A stretch of 64,000 nt of DNA, from NCBI GenBank assembly GCA_002633025.1, contig NMRB01000631.1, positions 208,050 through 272,049 on the forward strand, read 5' to 3'. Position numbers and translations under genes: made by a program. Under the pieces are notes generated by a model. It was not told the DNA's origin. It saw nothing but the letters and a program-made list of their open reading frames with translations, and ran no database searches. This stretch comes from Notospermus geniculatus. Lineage: Eukaryota > Nemertea > Pilidiophora > Heteronemertea > Lineidae. Shown here in pieces: positions 1-10,654 of this stretch (the first letter of the stretch is position 1; the number at the start of each line of letters is the position of its first letter).

Positions 1-633
1 GCTAATGTCATTAAAGCAAAGAATAGCCATCACACTGTGTCATGTGTCATCCCCTATTCAACCCCGCCCGAGACGTCTCCGTAAATCCTATATCTCCCAT
101 TTCACTCGCCCGGTTAAGCAGTTTATCACTGCCTAGGAAATTGGTCTAGCCCCCATAATCCACAAGTGTCGGGTTCGATAGATCCTCCCAGGAAGGTGTT
201 GGCGAGACGAGCCTGCAGTTACACATTGGGACATGCGACGGTGATCCGTGAAGAGATGTTTGTAGTCTTGATGGTGTTGGGAAGTAGCCGGCAGGAAGCC
301 ACCATCGATAGCTCTTCAAAAGTAAAAAATCTGTTATCGCGGCACCGATTTGGTCAGCTGTGAATACCCAATGCGGTAGTCGTGTCACGCCATCAGCTAT
401 CTTCATCGTTTTGGACGAAACGCATGCTGCTGTGTACAGAACGTTGTATTTTGGGTATTTTCTACGTAAAAGTTAATTGATATCTATGGTGAAGAGACGT
501 TTTAATGAATACTAGCCGAACCAAGATGACGTATAAGCAATAAGTTGAGAACCGGCGAACATCCGACAACTAATTGTTGTCCCGGTGTCGTCCGTTTTGG
601 GAACTAGTGTCTGCGAGTTTAGCATCCTGAGGT
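1..633. other. No recognisable gene or repeat
   Basis: Non-coding sequence. The short open frames on both strands resemble no protein I know. A tRNA-like TTCGA string near 170-180 lacks a matching A box and acceptor stem, so it is not called. Confidence 0.5.
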
Positions 634-764
634 AAGGCCCGTTTCCACCGAACGCGATTCACTGACGCCCGCGGCAAAGGGCTTTGTTATTTCCCGCCGC
701 ACTGCACGCAAACAAAGGTAAATCGCGCGCGTTGCCCAATCACACGCAGGTGGAAACAGGCCTT
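634..764. repeat. Short inverted-repeat element (MITE-like)
   Basis: The left end AAGGCCCGTTTCCACC is matched in inverted orientation by GGTGGAAACAGGCCTT at the right end. The interior is GC-rich and non-coding. It abuts the next fold-back element, which starts three bases later with a similar GGCCTG end. No clear target-site duplication was seen. Confidence 0.6.
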
Positions 765-767
765 TAG

Positions 768-1664
768 GCCTGCTTTCCATTGGAGCGTTTTCGTGCGCGG
801 AATTCTGTTCCGAAAAGTCGACCCAATTCATTTTCACTTAGCCGTTTCCATGACCGCGTTTCGGGAATCGCGAGACAAGCGCGAGAGGATCGACTTTCTT
901 TCCTCGGGAGCGAGAGGCCCGCGCGCGGAGAAAAAAGTCAATCTCAAATCGCCTTTTTTTGCTCGCACCTGCCTGCTTTCCATTGGAGCGTTTCCGCGTG
1001 CGGAATTCTGTGCGGAAAAGTCGATCCAATCCATTTTCATTGGCTGTTTCCATGAAAGCGTTTTGGCAATCGCGAGATCAGCACGAGGGGATCGACTTTG
1101 CTTTCTCGCGAGCGAGAGGCCCGCGCGCGGGAAAAAAAGTCGATGTCGAATCGACTTTTTTTCCAACTGGAACATGGGGTCATATGAATAAAGAGTAGCA
1201 AATGCTTTTACTTGAATTTTGCAGTACAAATGTATTAGGCAATGCTGTACATGAAGTAAAAGCATTTGCTCGTCTTTATTCATATGACCCATGGTTTCTG
1301 AGCCATGTTGAAAGTATGTACGCGGCCGCAGATCGTCAGGGGAACACGACAGCAGTACCAATTCGGCGCCAACCACCCTGTGTCGTAACGCGTGAATGGA
1401 AAAGGTCACAAAACTCGTACGCGTCTCGCTTGCCTCCGCGCGTGTAACTCGCGCGCTGAAACGCTCCGATGGAAAGCAGGCTGCGCGTTTTGATTTTTGA
1501 GCCATGTTGAAAAGACCGGTATGTACCCGATAGCAGTACCAATTCGGCGCGAACCTTCTGTATCGTAACGCGTGAATGGAAACGGTTACAAATCTCGCAG
1601 GCGTCTCGCTTGCCTCCGCGCTTGTAAATCGCGCGCGGAATCGCTCCAATGGAAAGCAGGCCTG
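768..1664. repeat. Compound fold-back element with duplicated arms
   Basis: Two direct copies of a left unit start with GCCTGCTTTCCATTGGAGCG at 768 and 971 (period 203). Two right units, starting near 1300 and 1499, end with the inverted motif CGCTCCAATGGAAAGCAGGC or a close variant near 1481 and 1661. Only about the outer 35 bases of the left and right units are inverted copies of each other. The long minus-strand open frame across it is a by-product of CpG-rich repeated DNA. This may be several elements of one family inserted side by side. Confidence 0.6.
1173..1293. repeat. Hairpin element nested between the duplicated arms
   Basis: Bases 1173-1211 (GGTCATATGAATAAAGAGTA, then GCAAATGC) are repeated inverted at 1256-1293, around a spacer of about 45 bases. 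A relative sharing the core AGCAAATGCTTTTACT lies at 42934-43054, so this is a dispersed family. Confidence 0.7.
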
Positions 1665-1797
1665 CACGCGTACGGCGTATAGCGTCGAGCGTAACGCGCA
1701 TAGCGTAAAAATACTTCTACATGTAGCTTGAGTCAATGAGCTGTTCACACGTTACTGCTGGAGCGCATTACGCTCAACGCCGTACGCCTACGCGTGC
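1664..1797. repeat. Fold-back element, GCACGCGTACGGCG ends
   Basis: The left arm at 1664-1700 is matched by an inverted right arm at 1763-1797 that ends CGCGTGC. It directly follows the compound element, with no spacer. Confidence 0.6.
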
Positions 1798-1815
1798 CCG
1801 TGTGAACGAGGCATT

Positions 1816-1882
1816 ATCAGTGGTTCTTAGCGCTCGCATCCTACGTAACCGGTGATGTAGGGAGCGAGCAAGAATCACTGAT
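1816..1882. repeat. Small imperfect hairpin
   Basis: ATCAGTGGTTCTTAGCGCTCGC pairs imperfectly with GAGCGAGCAAGAATCACTGAT. It is the last of five inverted repeats packed between 0.63 and 1.88 kb. Confidence 0.45.
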
Positions 1883-2083
1883 TCGCTATTCTTCAAGGTC
1901 ACGAAACTACGTCAGGACCATTCTCGGCAGCTAATGTCCACCAGAAAAGGCAGTCGGATTTTTTTACGTTCAACTTCTTCTGTGCGGTACACTGAAATAA
2001 ATCTGCTGGAATAAGAAGAAGGACATTTGCATGCACTGCAGTTCGCTAACATTTCCTCAAGAAAGCTTCCAAATTGTACTTAC

Positions 2084-2449
2084 CCAGTGAGTATGTCGTT
2101 GACTCCCTGATGAAAGCACCCTGGCGACCTGTGTATGTTGTAATTGTATAGTGACCTCCCCGGAAGCATTGGCCTGAGTTTGGTTAGGATGGAGCTTCAA
2201 CGAACTACGGGCATGCTGCTCCGCAAAGGCCTTCATCGCGACCATTGCAACCGGCGAAGCCGGCGTCACAGGATGTCCGTGATCGTCATTGTGTATCCCC
2301 GGAGTTGTCCCGGAGTGTTCACCATGCATGGACATGCCACGGCCTCCTACTGTCCTCCTTGCACCGGACCCCCGGGGCCTCCGCATGGACTTGCGGAGGC
2401 TCTCCCGGTTTTTACGAATCATGGTTCCTTTTCGCGTCAACATTGACAT
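2084..2449 (-). CDS. Probable first coding exon, unrecognised protein
   Basis: The minus-strand frame opens with ATG at 2449 (A at -3) and runs 122 codons to CAC TGG, followed at once by GTAAGT, a consensus splice donor (plus-strand ACTTAC at 2078-2083). The exon is GC-richer than its flanks. The encoded N-terminus is very basic: it begins MSMLTRKGTMIRKNRESLRK and has a second Arg-rich run at residues 18-38. A His/Asp/Gly/Pro stretch follows, then an Ala-rich segment near residues 60-75. I see no signal peptide or membrane segment. I do not recognise the family and assign no function. The next exon should lie left of 2078, possibly outside the window, because nothing in 1-2078 looks like it. 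Without the donor I would rate this frame as chance; the exact in-frame donor is the main support. Confidence 0.45.
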
Positions 2450-3833
2450 TGTTTAGTGGTGCCCCCCAAAACTGAAAAGACAAATATAGATACCAGATGA
2501 AAGCTTCATGTGATTGGATATAAAAAGGCTGGAAGATCTGAAGTGCACCCAAAGTAGTCAAAGATCATTTGATGAGGTTTTCACGTCTGTGATCGCTGCT
2601 CGTATCAGGGACGGAGGTCCAGTAATTGAGTTGCACTATCAAACATTCCACATACATAAACGGGTCTATAGACAGGTGAACGAAGAGGTTGACCTTTTTA
2701 CAATATTGGACAAGAGGGGAAAGTTTTCGGCATCCTCCCACAGCAGGGTTTTACCTCGCTCGTCTTCATCCACTCACAAAACCCCCTGCTGAAATACGAA
2801 CATCAAGTGAATCAGGTGCGGCTGTTGCATACTCCAGTTGCACTCCCTGTACTGTCATGATCATACTTATTAACTTGGAGAATTACAAATTCTTGGTTTT
2901 ACCCCATTTTACCTTAAAGTTTTGTATTTCACAAATCACTTAGGTCTTTTCAAACTGGCAGAATTTTATCATAGTGATTCTTCATATGTATAGAAAGATT
3001 CTTATTATTTTTGATTGTTCATATGAGTCATAATTCTTTGGTATTCACACCCCAAAAAATGCTGCATTCTGATCGGGCAGTGGTTTTCTGACCTCCTCAT
3101 GCTTGGCTGCGTGGGAGCTCCAATTTCAGCAGGAAGAGGAGCGAGACCAAAGCCCTGCTATGGGAGGATGATTTTCTGCCACATTTCAAAGAAGACGCAC
3201 TCACAGCTAGTCGACGTCTACGCTGCTCGAATTTTAGTCTGCAAGCGACTATTTGACCACACACCTTGTAAGATGCCACTAGATCCATCCATCACAAAAA
3301 AGAACGGTTGGTAAAGATAAAGGTTTGGGACTGACCAAAGGAGATTGCATTCTCTGCGGCTACTTTAAAAAGGTCCCCATTGGATTCACGTTAATCTTTA
3401 AGGCATCTGAATGGAATGACGGCTCGCGTGGATATAACGCCAGGTTCCGCCTTGGCCATCGATCGCGGCAGGTGTCTGATGCTCCGGTTAGTCTCAGAAG
3501 TGCTACCTTCAGTTAATTTTTCATCTAGTGTATATCGTCGTCAATTCAACACAACATTGCATGTACGTATAAATCGACTACAGTAAGTGTCCTTTTGCAA
3601 GCAACAGGGGAGACAAATTCTTCCTTGTTACATTCTCGATTCAACTCTGCTAACTTGAAAACGTATGCCAAACGTCATTGCCCTGCGATTCAATGGCGTC
3701 TGAAATATTTATCCGCGACCAGATGATTTGTCAAAGCAAGGCGGCCATTTTGATCCGAGATATTTTGCATTTTTTTAAAATGCGGCTAGTTAGGAAAACC
3801 TGGGGCCAGTGTAAGTGATGTCTGTGACATTAG
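2450..3833. other. Non-coding, no clear feature
   Basis: If the exon to the left is real, the first few hundred bases would be its 5' UTR and promoter region, but no TATA box or other element is distinct. A plus-strand open frame at 2514-2792 has no recognisable motif and no good splice signals. Confidence 0.4.
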
Positions 3834-3983
3834 GGAGGTTTAGAAATCAAGCGATAAACGTGAATTTTACGACAACGTTATTTTTCATAGGGTACTACAC
3901 ATTAACCAAATTTTATATTGCATTTTCGGTACAAAAATAACGTTGTCGTTAACGTTTACCTTTTGGTTTGATTTCTAAACCTC
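3834..3983. repeat. MITE with GGAGGTTTAGAAATCAA ends, copy 1
   Basis: The ends GGTTTAGAAATCAAGCG and TTTGATTTCTAAACCTC are inverted copies, with a second inverted pair inside around AACGTTATTTTT. A copy in the opposite orientation is at 39421-39555: the inner motif GCATTTTCGGTAC here appears as GTACCGAAAATGC there. Confidence 0.75.
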
Positions 3984-6797
3984 AGTCTATAACACCTAAA
4001 AATCTATAAAACAAATATTACAACGATATATTGTTGGGCCTGCAGCACACGCGACCATTTGATCGCTCATTGTAACAACAAGCATTGCACCGTGTGCAGT
4101 GAACACCAACGTGTCTTGCTGACTACAGGCAATGAGCGATGAAAACCAAACCTGTTTTTTTTTCGGAGCAAGTTGCGTGTAAGAAGCAATGAGCCCTTAA
4201 AACACCAGCACACGGGTCAATGAACTTAATGCAGCGGTGAATATTTTTAGTACAAATTAGATGCCTTAAGACGACGGAAGAGAGTATATTTAGCTGCTGA
4301 ATGAATGGATAGACAAAATGATGTACTGGTAACCGGTTTTGCTTCTTTTCCTCAAGGCAATTCACTCTCACATTATCTTTGTTGGCACATGTACTGCACT
4401 GTTGATTATTGTACATTTATTGTACGAAATAAATAAATGAAATAATAAATTATAATGTTGTTGCTTCCACTAAACTCTAAGCAATGAGCAAGAAAATTCG
4501 CCTTGTGTCTGAGGGCTTTGAAGCCCAACAGTATGCATTAGGTACTCTTTCTCCCTCCCCCAGTTAGATAAGACTGGTCTCCTGCCCAACCTATACATAG
4601 CCAGTGGTAACAGCGAGGCTGGACTGATACCATGTCGAAACAAAAATGGCCGCCATACCTTCATCACTTGAGAAGTTCAACGAGCTGTTATAGCCTGACT
4701 AACCCTTCATCAGGTAAGGTAACATGCTTCAACTCATTCTTTTATGTGTAACGACACTCCCAATACCTAATTGGTAACTTATATCATTCAAATAGATAGA
4801 TTTGAACAGTCTTATCGAGCATGCATATACGACGTTGCCTAAAGGTCAAAGGTTACGTCGGCCGTTGCGAGATACAAAACCTAACGCATACTGTTGGGCT
4901 TTAATGTACCAAGCTACATCAATAGTGTTGGTTTTTAATCAGGTTGTCATTCCTTTCTCGTAATAAACGTACTGCACATGTACGTCAACATATCACAAAA
5001 CAAACACTCGGACAATATCATCCCACTACATATACAGTTATAACTGATACATGTACCAATACATTACAATCAAAATCGTCCTTACGACCAAGATTGTAGA
5101 AATAACTCCCCCATGTCGTGATATTTTTTTAAAACCCGAATCAACAGCAACGTCACGAACTCTTGTGCAATCAACTCATAAACTCTCAGGCAGCAATATC
5201 ACAATCATTTCTCCAATTACATCAATTTTTAGGACATAAACCATCCTAATATGCTACAGTATCTTTTCAGTACATGATATATTGCTGCTACAAAGAATAG
5301 GACCACAGTAAATTAGCTCGGAGTAGACATTGTTAAACCACTAAGTCTGGACAATGAGTTTATTAAGACAGGTCACTCGAAACTCAAAAGCATCTTCCGA
5401 ATTACCACTCATAGTCCAATAAATTTTCTGATTCATTACATTAGGCGGAAAACCTTCCTCAGCGTCATGAACTTTCAACAAAATCCTCTTTCACGTAGAA
5501 TTCTACCAATAGCAAACCAGATGAAGTCGGCAATGGAAGAAAATAATGTAATAAAAACTGCATCAATATTGGAAGCAATTTGAGCACACAATCGGCGTAA
5601 CGTAGAAGGAGATTGAATCCATAAATGTATTGATGGGATGAGAGTGACGTGAAAAGGTAGCAGGGAGCCAATTAGACGGGTGCGTCGCCTCCTTCCGGTT
5701 GGTCTCGGTCTAAGAATGAAGGAGGTAGGTAGAAGAGAAGTTGTGCAAAGATGTTGGTGTTATGTGTAAATTCGGAGGAGAGCTGAGCCGAGATGACAAC
5801 AAACAACAAATCGCCAAGTTCCTTTTAAACGCAAGATTTGCAATGCCACTACAGCTTGCACAGTTTCCAATTGTGAATGGAATGCTCAAGGCCACGCTGG
5901 ACAAGAAGACCTTCGCATTATACGGGAAAAATAAGAGCACAGAGGTACAAAATTCGTGAACACATGCACAACTATAGTTGCTCTTCCTAAGTGTCTTTTG
6001 GAGGTATTCATTACATGGCCATGCAGAGTTGATGTGAGCAACTGAAGGAACATCTTCTACTTTTGTTATACCAAGTACATGTACCTGAACAACATGTTCT
6101 AGAGCATTAGATGCTGGATGCATCACTGCAATATGATACCAGAACTGCGCTACAACTGACGTAATTTCCACCAGAAAATTTGGTTATACAATGTACACAT
6201 TTACTCTTCAAACAGCAAGACCTGTGGCTTCAGCTTCGGATTTACTACGTACGTGTATATTATTATTCTGGCACCGGGATCTAACAGTACAGTATCTTGA
6301 TTGGACAAGAAAACAGAAGGAATCCAGCAGTGCTTTGCCTTCCCATCATCAAGGTAAAGCATCATCCCTGAGAAGTGGGTAAGGACCAATAAAGATTGAG
6401 TTGCTTGTAATAATATCATATATATCATACTAGAACCCGAAACCATTACTGGATACTTTGATTGAAAGCATGGGAAATATCCCGTAACAGAATGATTGGC
6501 TGAATAAGGAAGGCATGTATACTGGCTGTATACAATACTAATACAGAGGCCAACTAGACCCTGTCGGATTGGCTATAGGAGGAGTTGGCGTGGATATTAA
6601 TCCAACGTTCGGTAGGCTACATTCAGTATCCACACGCTGTGTCGGTGCCAAAAGACAGATCAGAACCAGAGCATGTTTTGGAGGGTACTCAAAGTAGAGG
6701 ACACAAGATCCTATTTTTTGGCCTGATGGAGCAACCCTTGAGACAAAGGCCCGGGCTGAGGACCTGAAGAAGCCAGCCGTCTGTGGAGCCAAAAATC
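3984..6797. other. Intergenic or intronic DNA, nothing identified
   Basis: AT-rich with scattered TACATGTA palindromes. A 153-codon minus-strand frame at 5710-6171 and its plus-strand partner at 5741-5959 have no recognisable domain. Confidence 0.4.
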
Positions 6798-6975
6798 ATC
6801 CGTTTTTATGGTACGGAGCCGTGGGTACACATACCAACATGGGAACACTAAACTCATTCCGAGTTGTATGTACCGGTATGATGGGTACAGCGGGCCCGTG
6901 GGAAATGGGCTTAAAAACTGGACAAGGAATTTACCCATTGCCATGGGTTCGCTGAATTTATTCGTTTTTACAGTG
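6798..6975. repeat. Degraded copy of the CACTGTAAAAA MITE family
   Basis: It starts near CGTTTTTATGGTACGG and ends TTTTTACAGTG. The inner segments GGGAAATGGGCTTAAAA and GGACAAGGAATTTACCC match the copies at 7656-7963 (inverted) and 24744-25053. The middle is deleted relative to them. Confidence 0.65.
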
Positions 6976-7655
6976 TATGACTGGATGTTTAGCCCAACCA
7001 AGTTGAAAGGAGAAGAAGTACGTTCAGTATTGAGAATTGAGAAATCTCAGACATTGATCAGCGAAAAGATATTTAAAAAACATAATTTTGGGGATTCAGC
7101 ACATCATGATTTTTTATTCTGAGCCTGACGCCATTTCACTTTAACACACAGCTCGTACAGTTAGCAGTCCGTAAAAGGGACGGACCAAAGGAGGAAATTA
7201 TACGTCGTTCATTTGTGAGTCATCAGTAACGAGGGAATGATTTCCTCAGGTTGCCTCATCGGTGGTAATTATTCCGAAAAAAATGAAGGTATAAAGGCCA
7301 GTTAGCACCTTTGGCGAAATAGAATTGGAATTTCAGAGGAAGACACCTTCACACCGAATACATAATTTCAGTGACCACATGCGGCCGGGGCAATTCGCTG
7401 TCGTCGGAATGATCAGCGCATCTATAGCGTCAAGGCTAAGTCCGGCACGGTGTGAATAAGCCACACTGGTGAGGGAGAAGCGATTGCAATTCATTGCGAG
7501 TAGTATCCTATCCTAAATGTTCAACCAGTGTTGGGCACTTAAGGACATAATGAGCAACGGATGTGACATGAAACCCCTAAAGTCCTAACCGTGACTGCAG
7601 TTTCAAATAGTCAAGTATTTACCCTTTATCATTTTCAACACTTCATCGTGTGCTG

Positions 7656-7963
7656 CACTGTAAAAACAAGTTGGTCCATTTTACCCATGAACATGGGTAA
7701 ATTCCTTGTCCAATTTTTAAGCCCATTTCCCAGGTGTTCATATATGCATCTGGGTACAAAGCACCCAGCATGGTCTTTGTTGATTGTACTCATTGTGATA
7801 AACGCCATGGATCAGGAGGACCCAAGGTAGAAACAAGTAGAACCCATCGCCATGGAATATTTTTGACAGTAGGTCCGTCTTCCTCGGAGTGAGTTTCCTG
7901 TACCCATGTTAGTTCGCTGTACCTGTGGGTTTGAGCCACGGTACAGAAGTGATTTTTACAGTG
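7656..7963. repeat. Complete 308-bp MITE with CACTGTAAAAA inverted ends
   Basis: The element runs from CACTGTAAAAA to TTTTTACAGTG. The hexamer GTGCTG occurs immediately outside both ends (7650-7655 and 7964-7969), a target-site duplication. It carries no coding capacity. The same family is present at 24744-25053 in the opposite orientation and, shortened, at 6798-6975. Confidence 0.8.
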
Positions 7964-9439
7964 GTGCTGATCCACCACATTTATAACAAGGACGTCCACC
8001 CCAGAACAGATGTCCACTTGGTTTACCTATTACGACGTGAACAACGAATGCAAAAGAAGTGGGGTAATTGGTGGTCAATGCCTGGATAACGTCTGATATG
8101 GAGGACATGGTATCGGGCTTGTATACGTACTAGTATATCGGAAATAGGATCGTGTAACACACTGACGGAAGATTTGAATTTGGCTAATGACCGGTCTGGT
8201 ATCTGTCTCCCATACACAGAGTGACACAGCTGACCATCACCATGAAAATAACGAGGGCCGCACGCCATCAGATGCGATCGTCGATGGTCAATAGCAATAA
8301 GCGATTTTGTAGTTACAATTATAGACTGGTACCCGGTCTCTATAGACTAGTACTATACACACGCTCAGAAAGCCTTCGGGTCAGAAGTCAACAGAACCGC
8401 GTGGACGTATTACGCATAGCGAAGCATGCAAACCAGGCGGTTTTCAAAGCCATTTTGCACAATAATCTTTGCCATCTAACACCTCTGCGGTCAGGACACA
8501 ACCGAAAAATTGTTTATAGTCATTATGGCCACTGTTTATACCGCTTGACCTCTGACCGCGCTGGGGTCTGGGCATGAGCAGTTGCAACTACGAAATCACT
8601 TAAGGTGGTTAGGATTGATAACAACTAGTCTTAGCCCTGGATGACTCTAAATACTGTGATTCATTCAATAAATTACATGTACTTTCAACTTTCAGTGATC
8701 AGTATTAAACAAATTATAATCTGCAACGGGTTTCTTATCCATGTTGTCCAAAGTAAAAAATGCACATTTCGATTTTGACTGTGAAATCACTGGCCTGAGC
8801 TACGATCGAAGAATTGTTGACTCAAAGAGAGATGATATCCTCCTTCATTGCCATAAGACTACCCGTGATTACGAAAGCATTAGAACGAACCCTTGGACCG
8901 ATTCCGCTGCATGATCTGCTTCAAACTGCGGCGATGTCATCACGTTGAATGTGTGTACATGCACGTACATGTATATGTAAGGTACTAGTACAGTCCACGT
9001 CCTTACATGTATGTCGTTCTGCGGAAACGATCGTGTTAGAGCAAATCTGAAGCCAGGTTTAGGACCCTTGGCTATCCAAGTTTCAGAAAAGTCATGCTGC
9101 AAAAAAATGTTTTGCTGGCAACAACCGCTGGGGCGTTTTGATTTTGGGAACTGACTTTATCATTGGACGCCGATGGGCGCAACAACTGAGCTTTGTACAG
9201 GAGAATGGGTGAGGATGTACAGCTAACTTTTGAACGGTTTGATTTAGATCCAATAAATGTATTGCCAACAGATACATGTAGAAATATGTTGCCTCGGAAA
9301 CAGATAGGCATATTCTTAATTTTTTTTCAGTTGTTATGTATCGTACATGTAACACGAGCAAGCCTATTGGCCAGAACGCTCATTCAAAACTTTAAATTTT
9401 AAATTCGCAATGCAAAATAATATGACTACCCGATCTAGT
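7964..9439. other. Non-coding, nothing identified
   Basis: No gene-like frame. TACATGTA-type palindromes cluster at 8960-9010 and near 9280-9350. Confidence 0.4.
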
Positions 9440-9950
9440 GCGATAGGTTATGCTGACCTCTCCACAACCTTTCCGATGGGTTATGCTGACCTTTCCGATG
9501 GGTTATGCGATGGGTTATGCTGACCTCTCCACAACCTTTCCGATGGGTTATGCTGACCTTTCCGATGGGTTATGCGATGGGTTATGCTGACCTCTCCACA
9601 ACCTTTCCGATGGGTTATGCTGACCTTTCCGATGGGTTATGCGATGGGTTATGCTGACCTCTCCACAACCTTTCCGATGGGTTATGCTGACCTTTCCGAT
9701 GGGTTATGCGATGGGTTATGCTGACCTCTCCACAACCTTTCCGATGGGTTATGCTGACCTTTCCGATGGGTTATGCGATGGGTTATGCTGACCTCTCCAC
9801 AACCTTTCCGATGGGTTATGCTGACCTTTCCGATGGGTTATGCGATGGGTTATGCTGACCTCTCCACAACCTTAACGATGGGTTATGCTGACCTTTCCGA
9901 TGGGTTATGCGATGGGTTATGCTGACCTCTCCACAACCTTTCCCTCCACA
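9440..9950. repeat. 67-bp minisatellite, about 7.5 near-identical units
   Basis: The string TGACCTCTCCACAACC recurs at 9454, 9521, 9588, 9655, 9722, 9789, 9856 and 9923, exactly 67 bases apart. Each unit is built from three sub-units of 33, 22 and 12 bases, all beginning GATGGGTTATGC. The units are almost identical; the main variant is CCTTAACGATG in the unit at 9856. This implies recent expansion. There are no unique spacers, so it is not a CRISPR array. Confidence 0.95.
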
Positions 9951-10283
9951 ATACGAAATATGGACCAATCGCTCATTCATTCAACCGCTCGGAGCCAGCA
10001 AACCGTACGGTATCTGCTTGAACCAAGAAAAATATAACAAACCAAAGCAATCCGTTACTCGTTAAAACACAGAAAAGCCGCGGCAACAACTTTTAGCGTG
10101 CTGATCATTAGCGGTACAATGATGGCGTTCATCATTACTTTTTTGCTCTCGGTGGTATCAAACGACAAAGAGATGGGATGTGCAGAAAAACTGACACGAA
10201 GGAGCAGATGTAGACGTAATAACGTGGAAGCCAACGAAACACGGCCCGTCAACGCCTTTGCAAGCCAGCGCTGAGGTAGCTAG

Positions 10284-10654
10284 CAGGGGCGGATACAGAA
10301 GGGGGGGGGGTTCTGGGGGTTGGAATCCCCTCGGCGACCAAAGATAACATTTTTTTAAATCGCTTAACATCAAACATCTTGCTTGTTGTGTCCGTGTCTC
10401 TGATGTTATCATCGTGATACAGTCGTTAAACTCTTTTCCCCTGCTTGGGCCAACATGCATTGTGTACGCTAGGACTGTTTCGAAATGTGTAGGAGGGTGG
10501 CATCGGACTTTCTGAATCTCAGATGCCGGGAAATCACGTCTCAGAGCTTCTAATTTTCAGAATTTTCCTGGGGAGGTCCCGCCAAATTGGTGCCGGTGAA
10601 GCGCGCCTCTACCTTCAGAACCCACCCCGAGAGAAAATCCTGGATCCACCCCTG
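10284..10654. mobile_element. Non-autonomous element with CAGGGGCGGAT ends
   Basis: The left end CAGGGGCGGATACAGA and the right end CCTGGATCCACCCCTG are inverted copies, and GCTAG lies immediately outside both (10279-10283 and 10655-10659). A run of ten G follows the left end. No transposase is encoded. CAGGGG-type ends are common among hAT elements, but those normally leave 8-bp duplications, so the superfamily is uncertain. Confidence 0.7.

Noticed and set aside
160-215. tRNA-like TTCGA motif
   Set aside because: No A box at the correct distance and no acceptor or anticodon stems.
834-1748. 304-codon minus-strand open frame
   Set aside because: It lies entirely in the duplicated arms of a fold-back element; its peptide repeats itself (GAELVLLS, SIHALR) because the DNA does. 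No known domain.
5710-6171. 153-codon minus-strand open frame
   Set aside because: No recognisable domain, biased Ser/Leu/His composition, open in the opposite strand too, and no splice signals that settle it.
9440-9950. CRISPR-like regular array
   Set aside because: The whole 67-base unit repeats with no variable spacers, and the DNA is from an animal; it is a minisatellite.
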